Positions 17,697 through 30,287 of a DNA stretch of 64,000 nucleotides are shown here, piece after piece (the first letter of the stretch is position 1; each line of letters begins with the position of its first letter). Source of the DNA: Renibacterium sp. (lineage in GTDB: Bacteria; Actinomycetota; Actinomycetes; Actinomycetales; Micrococcaceae); assembly GCA_017419405.1 (NCBI GenBank), contig JAFOLH010000006.1, positions 124,001-188,000 on the forward strand, written 5' to 3'. The notes below the pieces were generated by a model that was given only the letters and a program-made list of their open reading frames with translations, searched no databases and had not been told where the DNA came from. A program made the translations under genes and the position numbers.

Positions 17697-18623
17697 ATGG
17701 TCATGAGCGAGGATGAGCCGAGTTTTCCAGAAAGAAGCCCGGTTGCTGTCGATATCCAGCTTGCCCGTCGGCTCATCGACACCCAGTTCCCCGAGTGGGC
17801 CGGGTTGCCCCTCCGGGCGGTCGAAATCAACGGTTGGGACAATCGGACCTTTCGGCTCGGTGCACAGTTGACGGTCCGCTTGCCAAGTGGTCAGTGGTAC
17901 GCGCTTCAGGTTGCCAAAGAACAACAATGGCTCCCCCGGTTGGCTCCCGAGTTGCCGTTGCCGATTCCTGAGCCGGTGGCCGAAGAAATACCCGGGCAAA
18001 GCTACCCTTACCCCTGGTCGGTGTATCGCTGGATCGATGGCCGCGTCGCCCACGAAACCGGAATCTCGGACTTCTCCGAGTTCGCGACCGCCTTGGCTCG
18101 ATTCCTGAAGGCATTGCATCGAATCGATCCGAGCGGCGGGCCGGCACCGGGAAAGCACAATTGGCATCGGGGCGCGGCCCCTTCCGTTTACGCGGCGGAG
18201 ACGATCGACGCCATTGACGCGTTGGGCAGCGAAATCCCTGGTGACGCGGTCCGAAGAATCTGGGATCACGCGGTCGATTCGCGGTGGCAGGGCGATCCGG
18301 TCTGGTTCCATGGCGACGTGGCCACCGGCAATCTGCTGACCCGCGATGGCAGTCTGTCAGCGGTCATCGATTTCGGCAGTTCCGGTGTCGGCGACCCTGC
18401 CTGCGACTTGGCCATCGCCTGGACATTCTTCGACCGAGCGGCCCGTGATGCGTTCCGTGCGGCGCTCGGCGTCGACCAGGCAACTTGGTCCCGCGGACGT
18501 GGATGGGCACTGTGGAAAGCTTTGATCAGCTTGGTGGACGCGCTGGAACACAATCCTGGCGCAGCCGCCGGACCGCGACGCGATCTCCGCCGGCTGCTCG
18601 ACGACTTCGGCGCGTCCGACTGA
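17697..18623 (+). CDS. Aminoglycoside phosphotransferase (APH) family kinase-like protein
   Basis: 308 residues with a protein-kinase-like fold. The Brenner motif is WFHGDVATGNLL (His, Asp, Asn present) and the metal-binding motif is VIDFGSSGVGDPACDLAIAW. The N-lobe segment FRLGAQLTVRLPS carries the nucleotide-binding strands. Members of this broad family phosphorylate small molecules; antibiotic resistance cannot be inferred. The start may be the ATG at 17697 or the one two codons later. Confidence 0.85.
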   Translation: MVMSEDEPSFPERSPVAVDIQLARRLIDTQFPEWAGLPLRAVEINGWDNRTFRLGAQLTVRLPSGQWYALQVAKEQQWLPRLAPELPLPIPEPVAEEIPGQSYPYPWSVYRWIDGRVAHETGISDFSEFATALARFLKALHRIDPSGGPAPGKHNWHRGAAPSVYAAETIDAIDALGSEIPGDAVRRIWDHAVDSRWQGDPVWFHGDVATGNLLTRDGSLSAVIDFGSSGVGDPACDLAIAWTFFDRAARDAFRAALGVDQATWSRGRGWALWKALISLVDALEHNPGAAAGPRRDLRRLLDDFGASD

Positions 18624-18755
18624 GTCCCAGCTTTTCTGACCCGGCCCCTTCGCCGCCGGCCACAGCGGACGATGAAGCGGTCGGGGCTTCAGAAGACGCC
18701 CAACCGCCCAGCCCAGGACAGAAAGCTCTGCCAGCGCAGTCTGGCCAGTTTGGTC

Positions 18756-19370
18756 TCAATACGGCGCATGCACCGGCGACTCGACATCCTCGGCACCCTC
18801 CTCTGCCTGCTCCGGCTCCGAATCCCGGTCATCCCGGTCCACGGGTTCGCCGCTGGAATCCGCTTGGGACAACAGAGTCCCGGATGGCGGATCAGCAGCC
18901 GCGCCGCCGCTGGAATCCCCCGGCTGCCCCGATGGTCCAGAAGATTCAGAGGGCTCAGAGGGCTCAGAGGGCTCAGAGGGCTCAGAGGATTCTGCCGAAA
19001 TCTGACTTGTCTGCACCGCACGGCGGAACTTCGCGGTGCCCCACACCAAGTCATGGCCGACCGCATCTGCATCGATTTCCGGCGCGATGCCACGCCGTCC
19101 GTCGTCCTTGCTCCACTGCCGCAACTTCAGTTTTCCGGTCACAATGACCCGCTCGCCTTTGCTGATGCTGGCTGAAGCGTTCTGCGCGAGCGCACGGAAC
19201 ATCGATACCGAATACCAGTTCGTCGCCGCATCGATCCACTGGTTCCGGCCTCGGTCGAACCGCCGTTCGGTGGAACCCAATCGAAAATTCGCCACCGGAA
19301 GCCCGGATTCAGTCAGCGTCATCTTGACTTCGCTGGCTACGAAGCCCCGGACTGTCACAACATCGCTCAT
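18756..19370 (-). CDS. ssb: Single-stranded DNA-binding protein (paralogue without acidic tip)
   Basis: 204 residues. The N-terminal OB fold (VTVRGFVASEVKMTLTESGLPVANFRLGSTERR, about residues 5-115) is a clear SSB domain. The C-terminal half is a Ser/Glu/Pro-rich disordered tail with a tandem SEP repeat encoded by a 9-bp DNA repeat at about 18950-18985. The tail ends PVHAPY and lacks the DDDIPF-type acidic tip that recruits partners in the replicative SSB. It is therefore probably a secondary SSB paralogue. Confidence 0.9.
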   Translation of the reverse strand: MSDVVTVRGFVASEVKMTLTESGLPVANFRLGSTERRFDRGRNQWIDAATNWYSVSMFRALAQNASASISKGERVIVTGKLKLRQWSKDDGRRGIAPEIDADAVGHDLVWGTAKFRRAVQTSQISAESSEPSEPSEPSEPSESSGPSGQPGDSSGGAAADPPSGTLLSQADSSGEPVDRDDRDSEPEQAEEGAEDVESPVHAPY

Positions 19371-19577
19371 GGTGTTTGCCCCTTCCGCCCATCATTTGAT
19401 TCGCCCGCCCATCTGGAGCGGTGTGCCAAGTCTGGCGGCAGACGCGGGCGGCAACCAGTCCCAGGTTCCGGGAAGTGGGGAAACTCCGGCTTTCTATCCC
19501 CTGTGGAGGATAAGTCGAGTCTTTCTCGCTGGATTCGGTACAGTAGTCACGGTGCTTTCGCCCGGTGAAAGCGCCCA

Positions 19578-19650
19578 GCCCCGGTAGCTCAGCGGATAGA
19601 GCAGGAGCCTTCTAATCTCTTGGTCGCGGGTTCGATTCCCGCCTGGGGCA
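19578..19650 (+). tRNA. tRNA-Arg (TCT)
   Basis: Acceptor stem GCCCCGG/CTGGGGC (one G-U), D-arm GCTC/GAGC, anticodon loop CTTCTAA (anticodon TCT), T-arm GCGGG/CCCGC with TTCGATT, discriminator A. The last anticodon-stem pair is C31-U39, a mismatch, and G27-U43 is a wobble, so the anticodon stem is weak. Confidence 0.93.
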
Positions 19651-19742
19651 CAGCGCTTCGCGCCTGGCTTGCCGAAGCCGGTAGATCGGCAGGCCAGGCG
19701 TTCCCGGTCTTGCCGCAGTTTCTAGCATCCCTAGGAGTATCC

Positions 19743-20507
19743 ATGGGGCCATGGGGCCTACCGCTGTCGATCATCGCCCTGCTGATCTTGGTCAGTTGCG
19801 TCGTGCGATTCTCCCGCAACTTGTCCTACCGGATGGTGGGCATCATGACCGGCCTCCTCCTGATCGCCATCTGCCTGCTGGTGAATACCGACGGCGTCTA
19901 TCAGGGTTTCGATCAGCTAATGGGCGGGGCCAATCATGCCTATTTGCTGGTGCAGCTGACCTTCCTCTTCGGTTTGTTCTTCGTGAAGAACGCCTTTCTG
20001 CCCGATCCCGAAAAGCTCGCGGCCGGCTCCCGATTCCCGGTTGCCGCCGTAGAACTCGGCGTCGCCGTGGTTTTCGGAACAGCGGTCACGGTACTCTTCT
20101 TCCTTTCCGATCTTCCGGTGACCGACTTCCGGGTGGAGTCCTACCGGCTGCAGCCGGCGGTCATCGGTTTCACGCAATTGATCAACATCTACATCGGCGT
20201 GAGCAGCTACCAATTGGCGGCCCGGACGCTGCGGTTGAGCCGCGGGCTCAGTGGCGCCCGCCGCGTCTGGTACGCCGTCATGTCGTTCGGATTCCTGATT
20301 GCCTGCATCGCGGTCATCGAACGTCTGGTCGCAGCGCTCAGCTCGCTGTCCACCGGTCAGCTGCCGGCACCCGTCTACCAGACCGTAGACGGGATCTTCG
20401 TGCTCCTGGCACTGCTGCTGTGCACCACTGCGGCACTCGGTCTGGCCCTGGCGCACCGAAGCCGGCGCCGAACCGGGCAGAGCGCAGAACGCGACGAACT
20501 GTTCTAA
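19743..20507 (+). CDS. Polytopic membrane protein, unknown function
   Basis: 254 residues with seven hydrophobic spans (near 6-21, 31-48, 65-82, 98-122, 140-158, 175-195 and 215-240) and a basic C-terminal tail. ATG at 19743 has TAGGAG upstream. The overall pattern recalls the N-terminal half of MAB_1171c-like putative transporters, but no diagnostic motif supports that. It begins 92 bases after tRNA-Arg and is not obviously in an operon. Confidence 0.7.
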   Translation: MGPWGLPLSIIALLILVSCVVRFSRNLSYRMVGIMTGLLLIAICLLVNTDGVYQGFDQLMGGANHAYLLVQLTFLFGLFFVKNAFLPDPEKLAAGSRFPVAAVELGVAVVFGTAVTVLFFLSDLPVTDFRVESYRLQPAVIGFTQLINIYIGVSSYQLAARTLRLSRGLSGARRVWYAVMSFGFLIACIAVIERLVAALSSLSTGQLPAPVYQTVDGIFVLLALLLCTTAALGLALAHRSRRRTGQSAERDELF

Positions 20508-20575
20508 CCGGGATGCCCTTCCGCACCGGGCGGAGAACCGGCCGAAAAACGCTTCCTTCTTGGCGCTCCGGCTAG

Positions 20576-24073
<3,498 letters not shown>

Positions 24074-24084
<11 letters not shown>

Positions 24085-24757
24085 CCGAACAATGATCACG
24101 GCGATCCGGCAAGAGCTGGCGCAGCTCGCCGATCCCGAACGGGCGGCCGGCATGGCCGCTTATATGAAGTCCAGCATGCCCTACCGCGGGGTACCGCTGC
24201 CTGCGGTCCGGAAAGTCGTGGCCGCCGCAGCCAAGGCGTTTCCGCCCGCCGACGCCGAAGACCTCCGGGACGCCGCGACCGAGCTCTGGCGCTCCGCCGA
24301 GTTCCGCGAAGAGCGCTATGCGGCCGCAGCATTGTGCAGCAGCAAACTGGCCCGCGGCGACCTCCGCTTCCTGCCGTTCTATTGCGAGATCGTCAGCTCC
24401 GGAGCTTGGTGGGACCACGTCGACGACGTGGCGCACCGGATAGCCGAACTCTTGGCGGCGCACCCGGACTCGATGAAACCGCAGATCATGCGCTGGAGCA
24501 AGGATCCGGACTTTTGGTTCCGCCGGCTCGCGATCATCAGCCAGCTCCAAGCCAAAGCCAAAACCGACCCAGATTTGCTCAGTGCCACCATCGGAGCCAA
24601 TCTGGCCGATCCGGAGTTCTTCATCCGCAAAGCCATCGGCTGGGCTCTGCGGGACTATGCGAAGACGAATCCGGACTGGGTGAAGGCCTTCGTCACCGAG
24701 CACATCGCGGAGTTGAGTCCGTTGTCGCGTCGCGAGGCGCTCAAGCACTTGGCCTAG
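24074..24757 (+). CDS. DNA alkylation repair protein (AlkD-like HEAT protein)
   Basis: 227 residues, ARM/HEAT-like helical repeats. Segments MKSSMPYRGVPLPAVRKV, AWWDHVDDVAHRIA and FFIRKAIGWALRDYAKTNPDWV are the diagnostic AlkD family blocks, with the WWDxxD Trp/Asp pair used to remove alkylated bases. ATG at 24074 overlaps the mepB end by 11 bases. A second, more divergent AlkD-like gene is at 46820-47497. Confidence 0.92.
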
Positions 24758-24802
24758 CGGCGGTTAGGATGAACACGATCATTTCACCGGATCCTCGGGC
24801 CG

Positions 24803-26086
24803 GTGATCGTGAGCCGAGCAGAAAGCACCGCCTTGTCGACAGCCCCCTCCAGCACCCTCGCCAGCAGATTCCACCGGCCGCGCAGCCTCTGGTTGAGCTT
24901 CGCGGTGCTGCACCTGCTGATCCTCGGCCTGCTCATGCCGCTGATCCTATCCGGCCAGGTGCTCAGTGATATCAGCTTCTACCGGCAATGGGCCTTCGAC
25001 GGAATCGACCATGGCCTGTGGCGCGGCATATCCGTCGAATGGGTCTATCCGGTTGGTGCCCTGCTGCCGATCGTCCTGGCTGCCGGCTTCGGTGGTTTCC
25101 TGTACCAACTCGGCTGGTTCGTACTCTTCACGATCCTGAACTTCATCGGCGTCTGGTTCCTCACCCGGTCCAGATCGGAACCGGGCTACTACGCCGCCTA
25201 CTGGTGGATGGGCGCCACGGCCATCCTCGGTACCGTTGCGGTCGGCCGAATCGACGGGATGACCGCTCCCATGGTGATCGTCGGCCTGCTTCTGCTCACC
25301 GCCCGGCCCTACCTCGCCGCGGCGATCCTCAGCCTGGCCACCTGGATCAAGGTCTGGCCGGCCGCGGTGCTGTTCGCGATCGTGGTGGCGAGCAGACAAC
25401 GGCTCAAGGTGATCGTGTCCGGTCTGCTGGTCACTGCCGTCGTCGTCGCGGTCGTCTTGGCCGGCGGCGGGGCCAGATTCCTGCTCGGTTTCCTCAACGC
25501 CCAAGGCGGACGGGGTATGCAGCTCGAGGCACCCTTCACCACACCTGGCTTGTGGCAAGCGATCTTCCAACAGAACGGCGCCTACGTTTTCGAAGACACC
25601 GTGATCAACACCCGGGAAGTCCGGGGCGGCATGAGTGAAGCCGTGGGCTCAGTGATGAATCCGTTGCTGGCCATCGCCGCGATAGTGATCGTGGTGCTGT
25701 TGCTCTGGGCTTTGCGCCGGGGTGCGGACGTCCAGAATCTGATCATCGCCGGCTCGCTGGCCCTGGTCGCTTCGTTCATCGTTTTCAACAAGGTCGGCTC
25801 GCCGCAGTTCCAGCTCTGGCTTGCCGCCATCGTCGCGGTCGGGCTGTTCTACGCCAAGGAGCAATGGCGCTTCCCCGGCTATCTGATGCTCGCGATCGCA
25901 GTTTTGACCACGCTGGTTTATCCGATTTTCTACGTTCAACTCTACGAATTGAACCCGTGGATCGCAGTCATCCTCTCGCTGCGCAACCTGGCCGTCGTAG
26001 TGCTGCTCGGCTGGGCGATCCGTGAAGTGGTCCGGCTGGCCCGTGGCTCCGGTGCCGCGCAGCGTGCGCAGCCGCCGCTGGGCTGA
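24803..26086 (+). CDS. GT87-like polyprenol-dependent mannosyltransferase (DUF2029)
   Basis: 427 residues with about 10-12 hydrophobic spans, a GT-C glycosyltransferase. YPVGALLP after TM1 and WIKVWPAAVLFAIVV, the DUF2029 signature, are visible. Such enzymes add mannose from polyprenyl-phosphate-mannose to lipid or wall glycans on the outer face. The GTG at 24803 is the longest start; GTG at 24809 or TTG at 24833 are possible. The MptB gene close by suggests a shared mannan pathway. Confidence 0.85.
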   Translation: MIVSRAESTALSTAPSSTLASRFHRPRSLWLSFAVLHLLILGLLMPLILSGQVLSDISFYRQWAFDGIDHGLWRGISVEWVYPVGALLPIVLAAGFGGFLYQLGWFVLFTILNFIGVWFLTRSRSEPGYYAAYWWMGATAILGTVAVGRIDGMTAPMVIVGLLLLTARPYLAAAILSLATWIKVWPAAVLFAIVVASRQRLKVIVSGLLVTAVVVAVVLAGGGARFLLGFLNAQGGRGMQLEAPFTTPGLWQAIFQQNGAYVFEDTVINTREVRGGMSEAVGSVMNPLLAIAAIVIVVLLLWALRRGADVQNLIIAGSLALVASFIVFNKVGSPQFQLWLAAIVAVGLFYAKEQWRFPGYLMLAIAVLTTLVYPIFYVQLYELNPWIAVILSLRNLAVVVLLGWAIREVVRLARGSGAAQRAQPPLG

Positions 26087-26127
26087 TTTCCGAAAGCACG
26101 CGGCCAGATCCGGGAGGAACGCAGAAC

Positions 26128-27009
26128 ATGGCAATCAGCTTGACCACACCTGATGTCGACGACCTTGCCGGGGTGGTCGAGGTGCTGCGCGGCTGGCAAG
26201 CCGACGGCCTACCGATGCAGCTGCATCCGGGCGATCTGGGCTGGTTCATGCGGTTCGGCGCGGCGGCGACCGCGGCGGCCACCCGGCTCTGGCAGCAAGA
26301 CGGCAAGATCCAGGGCATTGGATTGCTCGACGGCGTCGCCCTGGTCCGGTTGACTCTGGCTCCGGATGCCTGGTCGGACCAGTCTCTGGCGCAGAAGATG
26401 GCCGACGATCTCACCGACCCGGGACAAGGGCTGCTGCCGACCGGCGAAGGCTCCGTGGAAGCGCCGGCCGGAGCACCGCTGTTGGCCCGATTGTCAGCGG
26501 CAGGCTGGCACCCGGCCGAGCCATGGACTCCGCTGCGGCGCGGGCTCGCCGAGCCGGTTCCGGAACCCGGGATCCGGGTCGAGACCGTCGGACCGGAGAA
26601 CGCACACCGCTACGCCGACGTGCTACGCGCGGCCTTCGATAAATCCAGTTTCACAGAATCGCGCTGGCACGCCATGGCGGCAGAACCCGCCTACCGGAAT
26701 GCCCGCTCCTTGCTCGGCTACGATGGCCGGGGAAATCCGGTGGCCGTGGCCACCGTATGGTCCGCAGGACCGGGCAAGCCGGGCCTGTTGGAACCGATGG
26801 GTGTTTCCGCGGACTTTCGCGGCCAGGGTCATGGCAGGGCAATTACGCTAGCCGCCGCAGCCGCACTCCGGGAACTCGGCGCCTCGAGCGCGCTGGTTTG
26901 CACACCGAGTTCCAACTCCGGCGGGGTTGCGACCTATGCCGCCGCGGGCTTCCAGGAACTCCCGCAGCGATCGGACTGGACCCGCGGTCCGCGCCGGGAC
27001 CCTAAATGA
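26128..27009 (+). CDS. GNAT family N-acetyltransferase
   Basis: 293 residues. The C-terminal half carries a good acetyl-CoA binding motif (GVSADFRGQGHGRAIT followed by LRELGASSALVCTPSSN). The N-terminal half is a degenerate, GNAT-like module, so the protein is probably a tandem-GNAT fold with one active site. Substrate unknown. ATG at 26128 is preceded by GGGAGGAA. The last 8 bases overlap the convergent mptB. Confidence 0.85.
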   Translation: MAISLTTPDVDDLAGVVEVLRGWQADGLPMQLHPGDLGWFMRFGAAATAAATRLWQQDGKIQGIGLLDGVALVRLTLAPDAWSDQSLAQKMADDLTDPGQGLLPTGEGSVEAPAGAPLLARLSAAGWHPAEPWTPLRRGLAEPVPEPGIRVETVGPENAHRYADVLRAAFDKSSFTESRWHAMAAEPAYRNARSLLGYDGRGNPVAVATVWSAGPGKPGLLEPMGVSADFRGQGHGRAITLAAAAALRELGASSALVCTPSSNSGGVATYAAAGFQELPQRSDWTRGPRRDPK

Positions 27010-28630
27010 CGTCCCGGATCTGCTGATCCTGCAAGAAGAGCTTCCGGGTCTTGCGATCCACCAGCACGATGTACAGGGCGAACCCCAGCCCGATCAACGC
27101 TGCCGCGATCCGGGCATTGTCCAGACTCAGCCAGGCGTCACGCTGCTGCAGATAGGGGTAGACGTTCAGTTGGTCCGAAATCGCGTAGATCATGAAGAAG
27201 GACAGGATGAAGTACAGCGATTTCACCTGCCAATCGTTCCGGATCCCGGTCACCGCGAATAGTGGAATCAGCCAGACGACGTACCAGGACTGAATCATCG
27301 GAGCGAGCAGTACCACAGCGGCAAAAGCCAGCGCCATTCTTCGGATGATCCGTTCATAGGTGCCGCGGAACATCAGCCACGCCACCAAACCGATCGCCAC
27401 GACCTTGGCCACGTTCCAGATTCCGTGCGCAATCCCCCAGCCGTCCCAGCCGAAAGCTCCGGCCACGGTGGCCACGGTGAGCCCGATGGCACCCACCGGG
27501 GCGTACCAGATCCACACGCTGCCCGGGGCGGAAAGGCCGTTGATCCAGCCGAAGCCGAATCCGTTGATCCAGCCCATCAAAGCCATCAATCCCAAGGAAA
27601 GCGCAGCAGTCAAGCCCCAGAAGAGGAACTTCCTCGACCAGCCGGCTTTTTTGCCCGCCCACAGCAATCCGGCGAACGGCAGCAGAATCACGGTGATCGG
27701 CTTCACGGCAATCGACAGCGTGATCAAAACCACGCCGAGGAAGCCGCGTTTGGTGGCGCAGTAGTACAGGCCTGCGACCGCCAGACCAATCATCAACGCA
27801 TCGTTGTGCACGGCGGCGATGAAGTTGACCAGCAACAACGGATTGGCCACGCTGAGCCAGAGCGCCCGATGCGGATTGACGCCGTGCAGGACCGCGAGCC
27901 GGGGCACATAGATCATGCAGAGCACGATGCCGAACACCGAGGTCAATCGGAACAGGAAAACCGACAGTTCTGGGCTCCCGGCACTGATCTCGACTACGGC
28001 TTGCTCAATCCAGAGGAAAACCGGGCCGTAGGGCGTCGGTGCCTCTGCCCAGAGCTTGTCGGCCCCCAATCCGAACCAGTTCGACACCGAGGAGATCCCG
28101 TTCAAATACGGGTCCACTCCGGCCTGCACCAGTCGGCCCTGGGCGATGTAGGCATACACGTCGCGGCTGAACAGCGGGATCGCGAACATCATCGGCAGGC
28201 CCCAGAGCACGATCGCCTGTTTGACGATCCGGCCCGACGCCGGCGGCCACCCTTTGGCGCGCTGGCCCAGTCTGAGCCAGGCCCGGACCAACAGCATCCC
28301 GCCGATCGCCAGGCTGCTGATCGACAACGCGGCACCGATCGGCTCCACCCGCATCCAGGTGAAAACCGGGTTGCGCCAAAGCACCGAGGAGGTGCCCACC
28401 CAACCGATGCCGACCGATCCGAACAAGAGGAGCAAGGAGCCGATCAACCCCGCGATCAGCGGAACCCAGGCATCATGGAGCCCATGGTCGGAGCCGGATT
28501 CCTCGGATTTTCCGGCCCGGCCGGATCCGGTCATCGGCGCATTGAGTTCTGCGCCGCGGCCATCCGGGCTCGGTTGCGATGCAGTCTCCGGGCGCTCCCC
28601 TACACCGGCGGTCGACTCAGGCGTTGTCAT
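27002..28630 (-). CDS. mptB: Alpha-(1->6)-mannosyltransferase MptB-like (GT-C)
   Basis: 542 residues. A hydrophilic N-terminal tail of about 55 residues precedes 13 or so membrane spans. The GT-C catalytic loop after TM3 has SRDVYAYIAQGRLVQAGVDPY, typical of MptA/MptB, with an Asp predicted to be catalytic. SVANPLLLVNFIAAVHNDALM is another family block. MptB extends the alpha-1,6-mannan core of lipoglycans from polyprenyl-phosphomannose in Corynebacteriales and related actinobacteria; the exact product here is inferred. Confidence 0.88.
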   Translation of the reverse strand: MTTPESTAGVGERPETASQPSPDGRGAELNAPMTGSGRAGKSEESGSDHGLHDAWVPLIAGLIGSLLLLFGSVGIGWVGTSSVLWRNPVFTWMRVEPIGAALSISSLAIGGMLLVRAWLRLGQRAKGWPPASGRIVKQAIVLWGLPMMFAIPLFSRDVYAYIAQGRLVQAGVDPYLNGISSVSNWFGLGADKLWAEAPTPYGPVFLWIEQAVVEISAGSPELSVFLFRLTSVFGIVLCMIYVPRLAVLHGVNPHRALWLSVANPLLLVNFIAAVHNDALMIGLAVAGLYYCATKRGFLGVVLITLSIAVKPITVILLPFAGLLWAGKKAGWSRKFLFWGLTAALSLGLMALMGWINGFGFGWINGLSAPGSVWIWYAPVGAIGLTVATVAGAFGWDGWGIAHGIWNVAKVVAIGLVAWLMFRGTYERIIRRMALAFAAVVLLAPMIQSWYVVWLIPLFAVTGIRNDWQVKSLYFILSFFMIYAISDQLNVYPYLQQRDAWLSLDNARIAAALIGLGFALYIVLVDRKTRKLFLQDQQIRDVI

Positions 28631-28805
28631 AGGGCAGATTCCGATCTTGCTTTTCCCGGGCCGCAGCAGTCAGCGATGCCGGCGGCGATGAAGCTTCGTC
28701 CATTTTAGACCGGATGGCGGCAACTCGCTCGCCGCAACACCGGAGGCGAGCGCACTGCAGCCGAAAGACCTCGGCGGAACGGGCCCGGCAGAGTACATTA
28801 GTCCA

Positions 28806-29453
28806 GTGTCTATTTCTTCTGAACGTATTGTCTGGATCGACTGTGAGATGACCGGCCTGGATTTGGCCGCCGACGCCCTCATCGAAGTCGCGGTCCTGGT
28901 CACCGATTCCGATCTGAACGTGCTCGGCGAGGGCGTCGACGTCGTGATCAAACCGGCGGACGCCGCATTGGCCCAAATGAACGACTTCGTGCGCGACATG
29001 CATACCGCTTCGAAACTTTTGGCTGAGCTGCCGCACGGCACCACTATGGAAGCCGCCGAGGCCGAGGTCCTCGAATACATCAAGAAGTTCGTGCCGGAAC
29101 CGGGCAAGGCGCAGCTCGGCGGAAACTCGGTAGGCACCGACCGGATGTTCCTGGCCCGCGACATGCCCGCTGTGGTGGAGCACCTGCACTACCGGGTGGT
29201 CGACGTTTCCACGATCAAGGAACTCGCCCGCCGCTGGTATCCGCGGGCTTACTTCCAATCCCCTGCCAAGCACGGCGGGCACCGGGCATTGGGCGACATC
29301 GTGGATTCGATCAACGAACTGCGTTACTACCGCGAGGCGGTTTTCGTGCCTGCTCCGGGCCCGGATACCGCCACCGCGCAACGAATTTCCAAAAAAATCG
29401 GCGCGCCGGAGGCCGATGAGGTCGCGAGCACCCCTTCGGACCCTGTAGAGTAG
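28806..29453 (+). CDS. orn: Oligoribonuclease
   Basis: 215 residues, DEDDh 3'-5' exonuclease that degrades 2-5-mers (pGpG and other nano-RNA). The DxE site is in VWIDCEMTGLD, the second Asp is in GNSVGTDRMFLARDMP, and the final His-Asp is in HRALGDIVDS. The start is GTG at 28806. A C-terminal extension of about 30 residues beyond the E. coli enzyme is usual in actinobacteria. tRNA-His follows 22 bases later. Confidence 0.96.
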   Translation: MSISSERIVWIDCEMTGLDLAADALIEVAVLVTDSDLNVLGEGVDVVIKPADAALAQMNDFVRDMHTASKLLAELPHGTTMEAAEAEVLEYIKKFVPEPGKAQLGGNSVGTDRMFLARDMPAVVEHLHYRVVDVSTIKELARRWYPRAYFQSPAKHGGHRALGDIVDSINELRYYREAVFVPAPGPDTATAQRISKKIGAPEADEVASTPSDPVE

Positions 29454-29474
29454 TTACCGCTGCAAAACGCACTT

Positions 29475-29548
29475 GGTGGGATTAGCTCAGTTGGCAGAGC
29501 GCCTGGTTGTGGTCCAGGAGGTCGCGGGTTCAACCCCCGTATCTCACC
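29475..29548 (+). tRNA. tRNA-His (GTG)
   Basis: Acceptor stem GTGGGAT/ATCTCAC with an encoded extra G at -1 (29475) opposite discriminator C73, the tRNA-His hallmark. Anticodon stem CCTGG/CCAGG with loop TTGTGGT (anticodon GTG). Confidence 0.95.
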
Positions 29549-29561
29549 CCAAGTAATGCGG

Positions 29562-29599
29562 ATGAGGGCTGTATCGGAGGATTCCGGAACAGCCCTCAT
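29562..29599 (+). terminator. Terminator after tRNA-His
   Basis: An 11-bp stem ATGAGGGCTGT/ACAGCCCTCAT has an inner TCGGA/TCCGA-like pairing, followed by TCGTGTATT. It separates the tRNA from the def operon. Confidence 0.75.
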
Positions 29600-29714
29600 T
29601 CGTGTATTACGGTAGTTTCAGATCTTCGCCCGAGGGTCGGCGGCAGCGCTGAATTCGTTGCGACGATCCCGGGCGCAGTCTCCCGGGCGACCCAGTTCGA
29701 AAGGCCAGAACGCA

Positions 29715-30287
29715 ATGACCGTGCACCCGATCGTCATCAAAGGCGAACCCGTCTTGCACCGCCGCGCCAAAGAGGTCGAGACCTTCGACGATGATTTGCG
29801 CACCTTGGTGGCGGATATGCATGAAACCAATCGGGTGGCCAACGGCGCCGGGCTGGCCGCCCCGCAGATCGGCCTCGGCTTGCGGATCTTCGTCTATGCC
29901 ATGGAGAACGACGACGGCGTTCCGGCACAGGGCGTTCTGGTCAACCCGAGCCTGGTCTTGGGCAAGGTCTCCGGAAACGCTCCGGATCCGGACGATGAAG
30001 CTGAAGGCTGCCTTTCCGTTCCCGGTGAACATTTCCCGCTCAAACGCGCTGAATGGGTGCGGGTCAGCGGCTTCGACGAGTTCGGCCAAGCCCTCGAATT
30101 CGAGGCAACGGGCTGGTTCGCCCGTTGCATGCAGCATGAATACGACCATCTGGACGGCAAGCTGTACGTTGACCGCCTGGTGGACCGGTATCAGCGCAAG
30201 GCCCGGCGGGTCGCCAAAGACCACGGCTGGGGCGTCCCGGGGCTCAGCTGGATGCCCGGCGTGGACCCCGACCCGTTCGGCCATTGA
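29715..30287 (+). CDS. def: Peptide deformylase
   Basis: 190 residues; removes the N-formyl group from new proteins. All three motifs are present: GAGLAAPQIG (motif 1), EGCLSVPG (motif 2, metal Cys) and QHEYDHLDG (motif 3, HExxH). ATG at 29715. A C-terminal extension rich in Arg and Pro is common in actinobacterial type I deformylases. The stop overlaps the start of the next gene by one base. Confidence 0.96.
   Translation: MTVHPIVIKGEPVLHRRAKEVETFDDDLRTLVADMHETNRVANGAGLAAPQIGLGLRIFVYAMENDDGVPAQGVLVNPSLVLGKVSGNAPDPDDEAEGCLSVPGEHFPLKRAEWVRVSGFDEFGQALEFEATGWFARCMQHEYDHLDGKLYVDRLVDRYQRKARRVAKDHGWGVPGLSWMPGVDPDPFGH

Noticed and set aside
17697-18623. APH-fold gene as an antibiotic-resistance determinant
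   Set aside because: The catalytic motifs define only the broad kinase fold; nothing in sequence or context indicates an aminoglycoside or macrolide substrate.
18950-18990. Tandem 9-bp GAGGGCTCA-type repeat as a CRISPR or regulatory array
   Set aside because: It has no spacers, stays in frame in the ssb tail and encodes SEP repeats.
19743-20507. Membrane protein after tRNA-Arg as part of a second integrated element
   Set aside because: No integrase, no repeat of the tRNA 3' end downstream and host-like composition.
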